A DNA stretch of 64,000 nt, from positions 2,671,001 through 2,735,000 of the forward strand of contig CM053804.1 of assembly GCA_028671895.1 (NCBI GenBank). Reading direction: 5' to 3'. Below are positions 36,671 to 49,278 of the stretch, in pieces (within the stretch, counting starts at the first letter, position 1; every line of letters starts with the position of its first letter). This stretch comes from Oenanthe sinensis. Taxonomy: Eukaryota; Streptophyta; Magnoliopsida; Apiales; Apiaceae. Position numbers and translations under genes: made by a program. The notes beneath the pieces are model-generated. The model was given only the letters and a program-made list of their open reading frames with translations, had not been told where the DNA came from and searched no databases.

Positions 36671-38127
36671 TGAAAGGGGAGATAGGAGTGAAGGGAAGTA
36701 ACTCACTGCACTTTCATGTGTATTAGAAATGCTAAATGTAATCTCTATGTAATGGTTGATGATAACTCAACAATAGAACATGACATGTAATAATATGCAG
36801 GTGCACAGAAATCTTGGATCACAGAGTTCAGTTAAGACAAAGTATCAAAGGATCATCTACAGACTTGAAGCTCACTGGAAGAAGTTCATTAACATGTTCA
36901 TGCCTCAGTGGAGAATAAAAGATGTTGACATCTATTCAAGGATGTGGAAGCTACAGAAGATTTTCTTAGTCTATGACGATTTTAGTGCATTATAATCGAA
37001 GCAACAAGTAAGGTTTGCAAAGAAGAATGTGGAATCATGTTCGGAATCAAGAGCCCCTATCAAGACTAGTCACTTATGAACCAGACCGTTGCATCAAGTG
37101 TCAGGACATTGGAGGCAAGCTCTCGTCGGTTAATATGATTTTAATCATTCTAAAGTTGTTGGTTTTCTTGAGTCATGTGGAGGATCAACAAAGGTGGTAA
37201 ATCAGTGTTGGAGAAATGTCAGCCTAATGGATAAGGGACAGACGGCACAACCTGATTGGATCTTACTAAAGCTTCACAGATTAGAAGGCCAAATACTTGG
37301 ACGTGGTGGAGTCACGTATACGGGGCCAAGTATTTGGATAAGGAAGTCTACACAAATTGAAGAGTGGAATGGAAATATTTAATTTAATTAAATAAAGTAA
37401 TTATTTAATTATTTATATATTTTATAAATAAAGATATTCTTTATTTATATTTTATATATTTATTAAATATTACTTTTATATTAAATATTTCCAAAGGCAT
37501 GCTTGGCACATGACTTTGAAGATATGATTTGGGAGAACAAGAGAAAAAGGTGGAAAAATAAAAAGCAACACCTTTTTCAATATATAAAGAAGAAACCCAA
37601 GTCTTAATCAGTATGTAGTGCATCCGGATGAGGAGAGAAAAGGGGAGAGAGAAAAAGAATTATTTTTCTCTCCCCCATGGCCGAACTAGATCTTGCATAT
37701 TTTAGAGCCATGATTTTCTTTATCATACCACTCATCTATTCTTCTATTGTAAACATTGCTAAATCTTGTTTAGAAGATAGGTTTGATTTTTGTCTCCTAG
37801 ATCTAGAATTTGTAATATTTTTAGAGGAGCTAAAAATCACTTCTTTGTTGTGTTCTTGAGCTTATGTTCTTGAACTTGTTTGTAGCATCTACCCCACTTC
37901 AATGAATATAAAGTTATATTCTTGGATCTTGTTGTGTTGTGTGTTTTGGATGATTTACCGTTCATTATCTTGGTTATTTTAATGGTGTTCTTGAGGTTGA
38001 AGAAGATGATGAACAGTACCTGGGTTTGAACCAAAGTAATTTTTATGTTGTCCCAAAAATAAATAAAAGTCAGATTTTTATTTGGGAATCGTATTCACCC
38101 CCCCTCTACGATCTCCAGGACCTAACA
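36671..38127 (+). mobile_element. LTR of family B, copy 1 (1457 bp), inserted in family A pol
   Basis: Begins TGAAAGGGGAGATAGG and ends CCAGGACCTAACA. It is flanked by the 5-bp duplication GAAAC (36666-36670 and 38128-38132), so it looks like a solo LTR inserted between integrase and RT. It contains a 12-bp inverted repeat CCAAATACTTGG / CCAAGTATTTGG (37289-37300, 37326-37337), a very AT-rich block (37380-37480), a TATA box at 37581 and a C-run (CACCCCCCCTC) near its end. A 60-codon ORF at 37677 is not considered a gene. Confidence 0.93.
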
Positions 38128-40955
38128 GAAACACATCTTCAGGGGGAGGATCATCATTTACAGAAGGATCATTCTATGAAGGCACAGATCATGGGGGATC
38201 ATCTAGTTCAAGGAACTTTCCACATCCAAGGAAATGGACCAAAGATCACACACCTGATTTAATTATAGGTGATCTGGAAAGTGGAATAAAAACAAGAAAA
38301 GCTACTCAAAATGAATGGCTATTTCATAGTTTTCTTTCACAAACAGAACCAAAGAAGGTTGAAGATGCTTTGAAAGATGCAGATTGGATTACTGCAATGC
38401 ATGAAGAATTGAATGAGTTTGAAAGGAATGAAGTTTGGACCCTAGTCCCAAGGCCAAAGAACAGATCTATTGTTGGCACAAAATGGGTATTCAGGAACAA
38501 GACAGACTCTGATGGAATAATTACAAGAAACAAGGCAAGACTGGTAGCCAAAGGTTATTCTCAACAGGAGGGGATTGATTATGATGAAACCTATGCACCT
38601 GTAGCTAGACTTGAGGCAATCAGAATTTTTCTTGCTTATGCTGCTCATAAGAAATTCAAGGTCTACCAGATGGATGTTAAAAGTGCATTTTTAAATGGTG
38701 AACTTGAAGAAGAAGTCTATGTTGAACAACCACCTGGCTTTGTCAATACAAAATATCCAAGTCATATCTACAGACTGGATAAAGCTCTATATGGACTAAA
38801 GCAAGCACCAAGGGCCTGGTATGAAACTCTGGCTCTATTCTTACTTGAAAATGGTTTCACTAGAGGAACAGTTGATAAAACCTTGTTTTACAGAACTCAA
38901 GGTAAGGATTTATTATTGGTTCAAATATATGTTGATGATATTATATTTGGTTCCACTAATGAGAAACTCTGTGAAAGATTTTCAAAGTTAATGCAGTCCA
39001 GGTATCAAATGAGCATGATGGGAGAATTGAGTTATTTTCTAGGTTTACAAGTGAAACAGACTGAGGAAGGCATTTTCATTAATCAGTCCAAATATACAAA
39101 GAATCTACTCACTAAATTTCAAATGCAAGATTCTGCATCTGCTACAACTCCCATGGCTACTGCAACAAAACTTGATCAAGACACTGGAGAACCTGTTAAT
39201 ATTACTGCATACAGAGGAATGATTGGTTCTCTACTTTATTTGACTGCAAGTAGACCAGACATCATGTTTGCCACATGTCTATGTGCTAGATTTCAAGCAA
39301 ATCCAAGAGCACCTCATTTGATTGCTGTGAAAAGGATTTTCAGATATCTCAAGAGCACTGCTAATCTTGGCTTATGGTATCCTAGAGAATCTGATTTCAA
39401 ATTAATAGGCTATTCAGATGCTGACTTTGCAGGATGCAAGATTGACAGGAAAAGCACAAGTGGTTGTTGTCAATTTTTAGGTGGAAGACTTGTGTCATGG
39501 CAAAGCAAGAAACAGAAATCAATTTCAACATCAACAGCAGAGGCTGAATATATTGCTGCTGGAAGCTGCTGTGCACAGATCTTATGGATGAGAAATCAAT
39601 TGCTAGACTATGGTTTGAAATTTTCAAATATTCCTATTTATTGTGATAACCAAAGTGCTATTGCAATGACAGGAAATCCAGTTCAACATTCTCTAACAAA
39701 GCACATCAGTATCAGATATCACTTCATAAGGGAACATGTGGAGGAAGGCACAATTGAATTACATTTTGTTCCTACAGATCAACAATTAGCAGATATATTC
39801 AGGGATGGTGACAAGTGGCTCAACTTAGCAAGTTTCAGACACTCAGAGTATATGTCAGAGTATGGGGAATACAAACAGCAAAGAAGGATATTCTCTGACA
39901 TTAAGAGAATTGATGACAAGAAGAAGAGTCTACCTGCCATGACATATCAACAGGTAATTCAGGTAAAACTCTCCACCTACAAACCTTCTATCTACAATGC
40001 TTCATTTTTTTTTGGTGAAATGGTGCAGGAACAAGTTTTGGAGAATCCCCCTGCACCTACCCAAGTAGCCAAATCACCTTCCACTAAACAATCTAAGAAA
40101 TCACTATCTAGAAAACCAACCTCTGGTGTCTCTCAAAAGGCACCAGTTGCAAAAAGAAGGAGATTGGTACAAACCAGGCTTATAGATGAGCAAAGTGATG
40201 AGAAGCTCAACCCTCTAGAGAGACAGGTTATTGAAGGACTTTCTTTGTTAAAGGAAAGTAATGATGCACCTGAATCTAACTTTCAAGCCAAGTCTGTAGA
40301 CTCTCAAAAGGCTACAGACTCTGAAAAACCTAGGGAAGCACCTCAGGATTCTCATATTGAGTCTCCTGAGAAATCTTTTGCTAAGAAGTACAGAAGGTTA
40401 AGGAAGGCTTATTCTGCACACACACACAAGCCTGTTATTATTACTAACCCTGTTTTGCAGAAAACAGATGCTCTCAAAGCTCCTGCAGAGCCAGACTCTG
40501 AAATCAAGAAAACACCTGAACCAGAGTCTAATGTTGAGTCAGAGTCTAGACTGCCTTTAGACTCTGATCATGACACATTTCGGGAAGGAATGCCATTGGA
40601 TGCAGCCTCAAGTCTAATTGATGAGATCATTATTCCAAGTGATGAGGTACTGCTATTCCTATATCCTTTGATGGAATCAGTCGAAGATCCAGGGCAATAT
40701 CAGACTAAATTTCAAGTCTTGGATTTTCTTACAACCTATGAAGCCCTAAGGAAGAGAATGGAACAGGAGCTACAAATGTCTGCACAGGATGTGGTCAAAA
40801 ATCTATACAGCTACCTATTCAACTCTTCATTACAAGTACAAGCAGCTGGGCTCATAGAAGGCAAGACAAATGAAGTTCTCAAAGCACTAGTGAAAGGCAT
40901 ATGTTTAGAAGCCTATTTGTTTAGAGAGATGGCAACTCAACTCAAACATAGATAA
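38128..40955 (+). pseudogene. pol: RT, RNase H and env-like ORF of copia family A, copy 1
   Basis: One long open frame that actually opens inside LTR B (38082) and runs to TAA at 40955. Reverse transcriptase: NEVWTLVPRP, GTKWVFRNK, LVAKGYSQQEGIDY, YQMDVKSAFLNGEL, catalytic YVDD (about 38930). RNase H: YSDADFAGC, KSTSGCCQFLGG, STAEAEYIA, IYCDNQSAI. The usual copia end after LADIF is absent; LADIFRDGDKWLN runs on without a stop into the extra ORF (Met at 40020, MVQEQVLENPP; basic, then acidic, then helical). The last residues may already be LTR D sequence. It cannot be expressed as a normal polyprotein because LTR B separates it from integrase. Confidence 0.88.
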
Positions 40956-41164
40956 TTTGTAAGTAAATATATTATCTGTCACAGGAATCTTCAGTAGGTA
41001 TTATCTGACAAGAAAAAGAAGATCAAAGTCAATCTACAGACTTGAAGCAGTACTACATTGAAAGAAGTTCAATTTAATTGATCATGCCTCAGTGGAGTAT
41101 TTAATTTCTTGAAGCAGTACTACATTGAAAGAAGTTCAGACTTGAAGCAGTACTACATTGAAAA
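40891..41164 (+). repeat. 5' fragment of LTR D with triplicated junction sequence
   Basis: Same as the start of LTR D at 53499. Homology to the second copy ends at 41104 (equal to 53712). The words CTTGAAGCAGTACTACATTG occur at 41041, again at 41108 and again at 41141, the last two after the end of homology. Short repeated fragments at a breakpoint are a mark of template switching. Confidence 0.8.
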
Positions 41165-44100
41165 TTAATTTTGATTTGAAATAATTTCTTTTTCATGATT
41201 ATTTAATATACCTTGAAAAATTTGTTATTTCTATATCAAAACTTTCTTTTCGAATTATTTTATTTTATTTATAATTTGAAATTGAGAAATTTATTATTAT
41301 TTATCAAAAATGCATTTTCAATTTATTTTGATTATTTAAATTCCTAAAAAATTAAATACTTCTGTTTGAACAAAATGTTTTATTAAACGAAACAACATGA
41401 GTTGATTCTTCGTTCGTTGAGGACAAACGAACTGACTGAAGAACATTCTAATGGAGTTGAGACCTGATCTTACCATTGGAGATGTATTTCTACATCGGTC
41501 TACTCAGTGGATCATTTGGTTATTGAAAGGGGATTAGTTCATTTAGGGAAGAGTCTTCGATCAGTGGTTTTCGAATCAATATCTGAAGAATTTGGGATTT
41601 TGAAAAGGAATTCAGTTTAACGGTCAAAGAACCAAAATAACAATTGAAGATTTGGTTAAAGGACATCAGTGGCAGAAATACACAAGGTTTGATTATCACT
41701 GACATATGATAATCAAGGGGTTATTGCTACACATATAAAGAAGAGTGATCTTTTCAAGCAGAACATGAGACATTCTATGTCGGGGTCTTTAAGCAGAACA
41801 ATCAGGTATCAATTTGGGTTGAAGCAGGAACATCATTGCTTATTGAGGTCAAATGCAAGGATACTTCCATGAGTGTCAGTAGAATGGAAATTGATTTGGA
41901 TCAATTGATTATCACTCGAGATGGAATGCTAAGCATCGCTCAGGTATACTTTCTAACTAGTTTATACTTGTTTGATTTAATTATAGAGTATTAAGTGCTG
42001 AACTGCATTATATTATAAGTTTGATGTAATGCATGTCTCACCTTGATTTCTATATAAATTAGATAACTTATGCTAGTTTGTTAGTGTTGCTTGTTTATCA
42101 GTATTTGACTTCATGATTAGATCTTGTGTGATTTAATGCTTGCTTTACGATAATTGATCATGTTAGCATATAGAGTCTTAGGTATTTGTAGGGGTACATT
42201 TACTGGAAAGAGTATTTGCTGCATGCTAAGTGCCTTGATGTTTACATTGTCAATAATCTGTTTATACTCGCATGGTTGTATTAAATGCTATATCTGATCA
42301 TGTGCTTGTTAAGATGAGTTTGTTTCTAATTTGGGAATTGCCTAGGGGTCAGTATAATAAACCATGAATTAAATTTTTAAATCTAAATTGACTCAGGTAA
42401 TTAGAGATAAAATAATGTTAAAGTGAACAACAAAGGTGATTTAGAAGAATTAGGAATTTGAGTGAGTGATTCTTCTATGACTACATATATGTACGACATG
42501 ATTCTTATAGACTGCTAGTCCACCTTAAGTAAGGTTGGGATCACTGAGCTCATAGCCAAGACTACTTGTTAAGGCTGATATAGATGAGGAGTGATCAGTC
42601 AGATAAGAATGAGCATGTTGAACTTGAATGCTTTGTTGTTAACAATGTTTAGAAATATCTCTAACCCTTGGACTCAATCAAATTGAGGACCACGTGTCTT
42701 AATCATTTGTGAATGCAGAGTATCTTTCAACATGTACAAGTTATATATCTCAGACATTTCCATGTTCGAGGCATGTAACTACTTTTGCTTTGGTATTCAA
42801 ATGGTTAAGCAAGGTTACCTATTTTTCTTGAATGATCTGAAGCACAATATTAAGGAAGACATAGGGGATTCTTTGTGAAGGGTTTCCTAATATCAGTTCG
42901 AGGATGAACAATATTGATCGGGGTCAAGAGAAATAGAAGCTCACTCTACTGGAAGTGAGGTTATTGCTGACACGAAATTTAATGCTTATGATGAAGTCAA
43001 CTATTCGTTGAAGTTTATCAGAATGGAGTTAGCTGCAACAACAAATGATGCTCTCACACTTGGTTTATCAACTAATACTTGGTTTATCAAGATAACGGAT
43101 TCGACGGTAAAGATGAAGTTGGTGAGAAAGGACTACTTCTAATGAAATTCTTTTAAGAAGGACATTAGTGAAGTATGTCAGTTGAAGGGAAGTCAAGTCA
43201 AAGGCTACCCTGTTTAGTTTTGGTGTTTGTTCATGCATTCGATAGATGAAGCATCTCAGTGATTAATCACATTCAAAGGATTAGGCAGATTGCTGTAAGA
43301 ACACTTTGAGGGCAGGTAATGGAATTCGTTGACGAATGAAATTCTATGTTATGTCTGCACTGAAAGGAGTATTCTAGAGTAAAGTTCAGTTTTCGGACTT
43401 CATGACCAAATGGAGGAGTTAATAGGGAAATCCAGACCTTGAGTGAAATTACAAGGATAATGGATAGACTTAAGGTTTCCTATTCACTACGGCTGAATCA
43501 GTTGACACAGCAAGTCTAATCAGTAAATATAAAGAGAAGACATCAAGTAAGATTAATCATGCCTGAAGTCACATGGTGTGATGAAGGGCTATCTTATTTG
43601 GAGTTAAGAGCTTACATAGAGTCTGTGATTGATTTAAGATGATCTAGATGCAGTGAACAACATCATCAAGCTCCCTAGCATTCGTTTGATTTTAGCTCTG
43701 AATTTCTAAAGGTTGACATCCTGTTTAGGGCTCAAGATCAGATGACACCAGATGAAGAAAAGCTGCAAGCAGCATCACAGGGGGAGCATCAGTAAGTTGG
43801 ATCAACTAGTCGTGTTTGATGTTCAAAGGCTAGCAGTGCTCATTGAGTAAGAGTTGAGATTCTTAGGAGCACTGAGTGATCCAGATTGAGTGATTGCATA
43901 TTAGAAAGGAAATTGTCAATTTAAAAATAATGCAAGATGATCTCAATCATATTTGAAGAAGACTACTCTACCCACTGAAAATCTAAGGAAACATTCAGGA
44001 CACATCTGTCATGACAAAGGGTTTTGTGTAACAACATTTCCTAGAGTCAGTTCTTGATGAATCTGGGTAGTAGAGTAGTGATTGGTCGTGCATGTATAAG

Positions 44101-44477
44101 TGTATTTCATTGGTTTTTCTGAGTGAATTCAATGAAGACTGAAGATGCACTAACTAATCAAGATTGAGTAGGGTTTGAATCAAGGAACTAACTCAATTAA
44201 ACCAGAGGTAGATACACTTAGCGCAAGGAATCAATCCACATGAAGACTTGGTATTGATACAGAAGCTGAAAGGTAGTTCAGAGTTTTTTTTAAGGTTCTA
44301 CTCTGCTAGTGTCAAGACTACTGGTTTCTAGAGTGCTGAGTTTAGTGAAGCTGCTGCCAAGACCAATATCTACAAGGAAATATTTGGGTGTTGAAGGTAA
44401 TGCAGTTTCCATCTGGATGAGCGTGGTATTGTTTCGAGGAACAATGTTAACTGGTAGCTGAAAAGTTATTCCTGTCC

Positions 44478-44547
44478 AAAAGGAGTAAACGTTCAATCTC
44501 GAAAGGAGTAAACGTTCGATCTCTAGGACAAAGAGGAGTAATTGTTC
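44478..44547. repeat. Short tandem repeat of about 23 bp, three units
   Basis: AAAGGAGTAAACGTTC, AAAGGAGTAAACGTTC and AGAGGAGTAATTGTTC follow one another with ATCTC/ATCTCT spacers. About 200 bp downstream the decamer GGACCTAACA, identical to the 3' end of LTRs B and D, occurs twice (44746-44755, 44765-44774). Confidence 0.7.
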
Positions 44548-47266
44548 ATTCAACGATCATACACCAGTAAAAGCTCTATTGACTAAGGTATGTCACTCTA
44601 GTCTAATATTAATTTATTTAAACATAATGTTTATAGAGAGTGTTCATGCTATTTAGATGTCTACTATCTTTAGGAACTAGTTAATGTTTGGCTTGTGATC
44701 ACCCGGGATCCAATATTACCTCTATGAGATTAATTAGGACCTTCCGGGACCTAACATGACCTAGGGACCTAACATTGTAGCATCTCTTTGTACAGTCAAG
44801 TTATATCCAGGACCTCGTACTTTGTGCTGTCATAAGTTATTCATACTATATGTATCAAATGGTTCAGCATAAGTATTTGTATGCTTTAATTAGTTGTATT
44901 TAAAGTTATTGACTTATATCAGTTAATGATAGTTAGTCGTAATTTTCTTTACTTCTAATTGTTTAATGCTAATATTAATGGAACCACTTAATATGTAGTT
45001 TAAGTGCTGTAATTCATGTCTTTTGCAAAATCCATTAATATTAGTTGTCATTCTTTTGATATTAGTGATGTCACTTAGAATTTCTGCACTAAGTGACAAA
45101 AAGATTATTTCAAAAACACTGATATTGAAAGTAAGTTACTACATCGCGAGGGGTTGTCAAAGATCATAAATTTTAGCATTAATATTTAAAGGTATTTGAT
45201 CTCTGATGCAACTAGTACCTCGAGCTTACATACATTCTGATTGTCATGAGTATTTTCAATATGCTTATGTGATAATTGTTGAGATGTAGTGTAAGAAGTT
45301 AAATGCTGTCATTCGGTCAATGTGTGTTCAGTGTTTAGCGGATGCTTATGTTTTATGCTTTATAATTACCATGATCTATATTGCAATATGTGTTTGTTTC
45401 AAGCGACAAATGGTAATTGTCTAGCATAATGTAAGTATCTTATGTGCTTGATTATTTTGTAGTAAGATGCATTTTATTACAAAATGATTGAATGATGTTA
45501 GTACTTTTGAATGTATTGTCACTCATATCTTTGATAATTCATTAGTATTAACATATGTTTTTCATTCTTTAGAACTTGAATGCATAAAGAAATTTCTTGT
45601 CTATTTCTTGTGAAAAATGTTTTATCTAAACATGCATTCATTTACCAGAGAATGAAAAGCCACTAAAAGTTTTCTTTGAAAGAGAACATTTCTTGAGGAT
45701 TATCTTTCTATTTCAAAATCATATATCCTCTCTCTCTCTAAATGTTTTGTAATGAAAACTATTTTCTCTCCACGATTTGTTTAAATAAAGTTACTTAATA
45801 ACTTGTAACTTAGGTTGCATGGTATCAGGCTATTTTATTTGAGTAAATTGTTTTGATCTTGAGGTATCAACCATTGGTAAAACGTTTTTCAAAACTCTTG
45901 TTAATGTCTGTTTCACATTGACCTGTAGTATTAAAACAATGGTTGTGTGCTTTGGGATTAGTGCCTTGGACTGTATGACTAAAGCATTCATTCGATTTTT
46001 AAAAAAAATGATTTATGTTTTAATTCGGAGATAAAATCCGATAAGAATGAATTGCAAAACAATTTCTGAAAACATACAGTGAGCAAGATGAAATAGATTT
46101 GAGTTATTAATCAAAATGTTTTTGTTAAAAGAGTTGAATTTCAATTGGATATTTGTCTAAGAGAAATTTAAAAGAACACTTTTGTTAATCTGTTAAACTT
46201 TTTTTCAAAATTGTGAGTTTATGAAATTTGGCTTAATATTCTTTTACCTATTCTTTATTAATTCCCACATTTTAGCTCTGGTGCATTGTTTCTTGAGGAC
46301 ACATTGCTCCGATGCTATATTTCTGAGAAGGAATAGAGAATAAGTTTAATCATACTCTACCAAATTTTATATAGCTCTGATCAACTCTATCTATTTAGTT
46401 GTAATGGCTTGGCCTTAGTGGCTATAGGGGAAGGTCAAGAAGTTGAATAATCCATCAATTTCTAACCAAGGCCTTAGTACCAAACACTATCATTCTAATT
46501 CAAACTTTCAACCCTTGGTGATATAAGGAACTTATATAGATTAGCGGTTGTTAAGGGAGAAACTGCACTTGATGCAGCAAATAAGGATGAAGTCGGAAGT
46601 GCACCCACAGCTCTACCTCTCGAGAAGGAAAGAAGTATACAAATTGAGGTATCTGTAGCATATCTGTATTCTCTCAAAAGGATGCAGAGCTGAAAAGGCA
46701 ATTCAACCGTTTCTGAATGAACTCTCTCAACAGGGTGATTTCATTGAAAATTCGCTCGTCAGCCAGAGCACCTTGTAATGAGTCAAGCACACCAAAAGCA
46801 TTCACGCTGATGGTAATCCTAAAGTTTTTGCTTCTAAGGGATGTTATAGGACCTAACAGTTCTCTAGCCTCTCTTGGGACTAACAATTATGAGGACACAT
46901 TGCAAGAAGTGCACATTGTGAGGTATAGGTAAAACCCCTAAACTTCTTTGTTTACCATTCATGGTGAATGAAGTTGTTGAGCCACCTTCACAGGCGTTTG
47001 AGGGAAACTTGGATTTCTTGCCATTTATTAGAATCCTTGTCAACCTTCCTAGGAGGAACAGTCCTAGTTCCCTAACGGGATTTCACATCCGCAGAGCAAT
47101 CTGTTGATGTTGAGAGGCAATCACTAACAGTTTTCCATGACTGAAAATAGTGAGTTAATTCATCTTCACAGGTGATTAAGAGAGATGTTTGTACACGTCT
47201 ACTCTCCCAGGAATTCAAATTCTGGAATACATGGATCGCTCAAAACTTAAAGGCATATCACCGTCA

Positions 47267-47396
47267 ACGATCCAGTGCATGGACTTGCATATGGGGAGTC
47301 GGTTGATGCTTAAATAGCTGCTAGTACGCATACCACATTCAACAATCCAGTGCATGGATTTGCATATGGGGAGATTGTTGATGCTGAAAGTAGCTG
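47267..47396. repeat. Tandem duplication of about 73 bp
   Basis: Two units contain CAACRATCCAGTGCATGG and TTGCATATGGGGAG followed by GTTGATGCT. A related GTGCATGGATTTGC word recurs at about 47538 within the 68-codon ORF. Function unknown; it lies in family B interior. Confidence 0.75.
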
Positions 47397-48029
47397 AGCA
47401 ACAACTCGTAGACTATGATTCAGTTGGTTTACCAATTTGATGAGTCTTTTGAGGATCAGGGTGTTGGGATTTCAGTCACTCCTGGAATGGAGGAGATTCC
47501 AATTTCAGAAGGGTTATTCCCCGATGACGAGCCACGTGTGCATGGATTTGCTCATGGTGAGTTGGGTGATGACCTAACTGAAACCCTGTCTGAGATTCCA
47601 TCTCAGAACCTAGATCTTTAGTGATCGACAACATGCTACAGTCAACGATCCATAATATCTTGGTGAGACTGGCATGGATTTACTTGCAGGTACAAATTGC
47701 TATAAATGGAATGAGTGCAAGTAAGGGAGAGAAACACTTGAGTGAAGTGAGGGAGTGATACACTTGAGTGAGAGAAATAGGGAGAGAAATGAGTGGAAAA
47801 CTTACGCTTGAAAGTGTAAACACCAACAGAACGTAGTAGAAGTGAGGAAACCATATACCAAACACTAACCTTGCTACTATGCTTGAATCCTGTTACTGAA
47901 TTTTCCAGCTCTGGAATGTTGAAAAGATTTTTTTCTAGAAGACAAGCTGAAGAAGAGTCTAGCTGAAGCTTAGTGGGAATGTCCAAACTATTACCTTTGG
48001 GTCTATTAATTCATGTTGTTCTCAATCTC

Positions 48030-49278
48030 AAAGGGGGAGACATTAATTTTTAGGCCTAATGAGGATTTTATGTTCAATTGAAAGAGAGTTTCTTATTCGA
48101 TTGGATGTAGATGATACTTTTATTATTTTAAAGGATATTCTCAACTAAGGGGGAGAATTTGGTGATACAAGAAACGAGATCTCTTGGTGATACAAGAAAT
48201 GAGATCTGTCAATCCTATCTTGTGGAGGTTACTTAGAGGATATCTAAAGACACAAGGGTGGATTGGAGCTTGCATGAACTAAGGGGGAGAATTAGATAAA
48301 ATTGAAACCTTAGTGATGCAATGGAGAAATTACTAAGGGGGAGTTTCTTAGTAATTGGTTGGAGCCTAATCCCTAAAGGTGTTGTAGATTTAACTGATTT
48401 TTCGTCTGAAGTGGAGATGTTACTTTTTGTCAATTGGGAAGAAGCTACTTGTCGTACTAAGGGGAAGAAGTTATGAAGAATCTTAACATCTTGGTTTGCA
48501 ATGCTATATCTTATTCTGAAAAGATATCTAAGGGATTTTACTCTATTTGTTTGAAGATCTGTCCTTGGAACATTCTTAGGAGAGGTTCGACAGAAGAATT
48601 CTTTCTAGCACGATCAATGAATGAAAATGAAGATTTCTTTGAAGAGTATCAACTCAGGGGGAGTTTTTGCTAAGTAGAAGTTTTCTGGGTAAAGAAGAAT
48701 GTGAAGGAGATTTTCAAGGGGCATCTGAGAAGTGTCCAAGTGTGTTCTATTTCTTATTTCAGTGATAGATGAAGTCAGTGGAATAGTGCAGGGAAGAAAG
48801 AAAAATATGTTTCCTGGAAATAGAACATCCTGAAGAAAAAGAAGAAGTGACTTTCATTCCAAGAGAGAACAACCTTAAGGGGAGAATGAGTTGACCTCTT
48901 ATGGGGAACATAGAGAGCTGTATGTTCTAGTTCGAATTGCAAGATGAACAAGAATGATTGGTCAGAAGTCTTTACTAATGATTTGTTTCTTTATTGAAAG
49001 AACCCCATCTTTGAAGAACATTGAAGTGGAGGAAGCTAAAGGAAAATGAAATTCAGAAATTCATCATTCATTTTCAACAACTCAGGAAATCTGGATTTAA
49101 CTGATTATATCTTTTCAGAACCTTTTTTATATTATTTTCATGTCCAATACTTTAATTATTTCTTGTATGTTAGTTGAGTTATCCTCTAGTAGTTAATTTT
49201 ATTTAATTGCTTTTGGGGGAGATTGTAAAGGGAAATAGTATTTGATTGTTATTCCATATCAACCAAATAGGGGGAGAT
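48030..49278 (+). other. Array of polypurine tracts before the 3' LTR of family B
   Basis: GGGGGAG-type tracts recur at about 48032, 48149, 48283, 48338, 48657 and 49216. Weaker ones lie at 48453 and 48879. The last, AAATAGGGGGAGAT (49265-49278), abuts the LTR. Multiple polypurine tracts upstream of the 3' LTR are described for Sireviruses. A 29-bp tandem repeat (TTGGTGATACAAGAAA) lies at 48156-48210. The terminal tract equals that of family A. Confidence 0.75.

Larger units (their letters stand above)
41165..48029. mobile_element. Non-coding sequence between the duplicated blocks, probably family B interior
   Basis: About 6.9 kb without recognisable gag, protease, integrase, RT or RNase H on either strand; the longest open frames are 60-115 codons and not protein-like. 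It runs without a visible boundary into the polypurine array and the 3' LTR of B. I therefore read it as interior of a non-autonomous B element (LARD-like) or a heavily decayed one. A 68-codon acidic ORF at 47415-47621 is unassigned. No primer-binding site was seen at the left end. Confidence 0.5.

Noticed and set aside
37677..37859. 60-codon ORF in LTR B starting MAELDLAYF, repeated at 50285
   Set aside because: It lies in the R/U5 part of an LTR; its duplication reflects the LTR, and no family is recognised.
36671..38127. Ordinary solo LTR produced by LTR-LTR recombination
   Set aside because: The GAAAC flanks fit, but the second copy with a polypurine tract and the same right flank shows a more complex duplication.
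47415..47621. 68-codon acidic ORF
   Set aside because: Short, unassigned, in non-coding element interior and overlapping a tandem repeat word; insufficient support for a gene.
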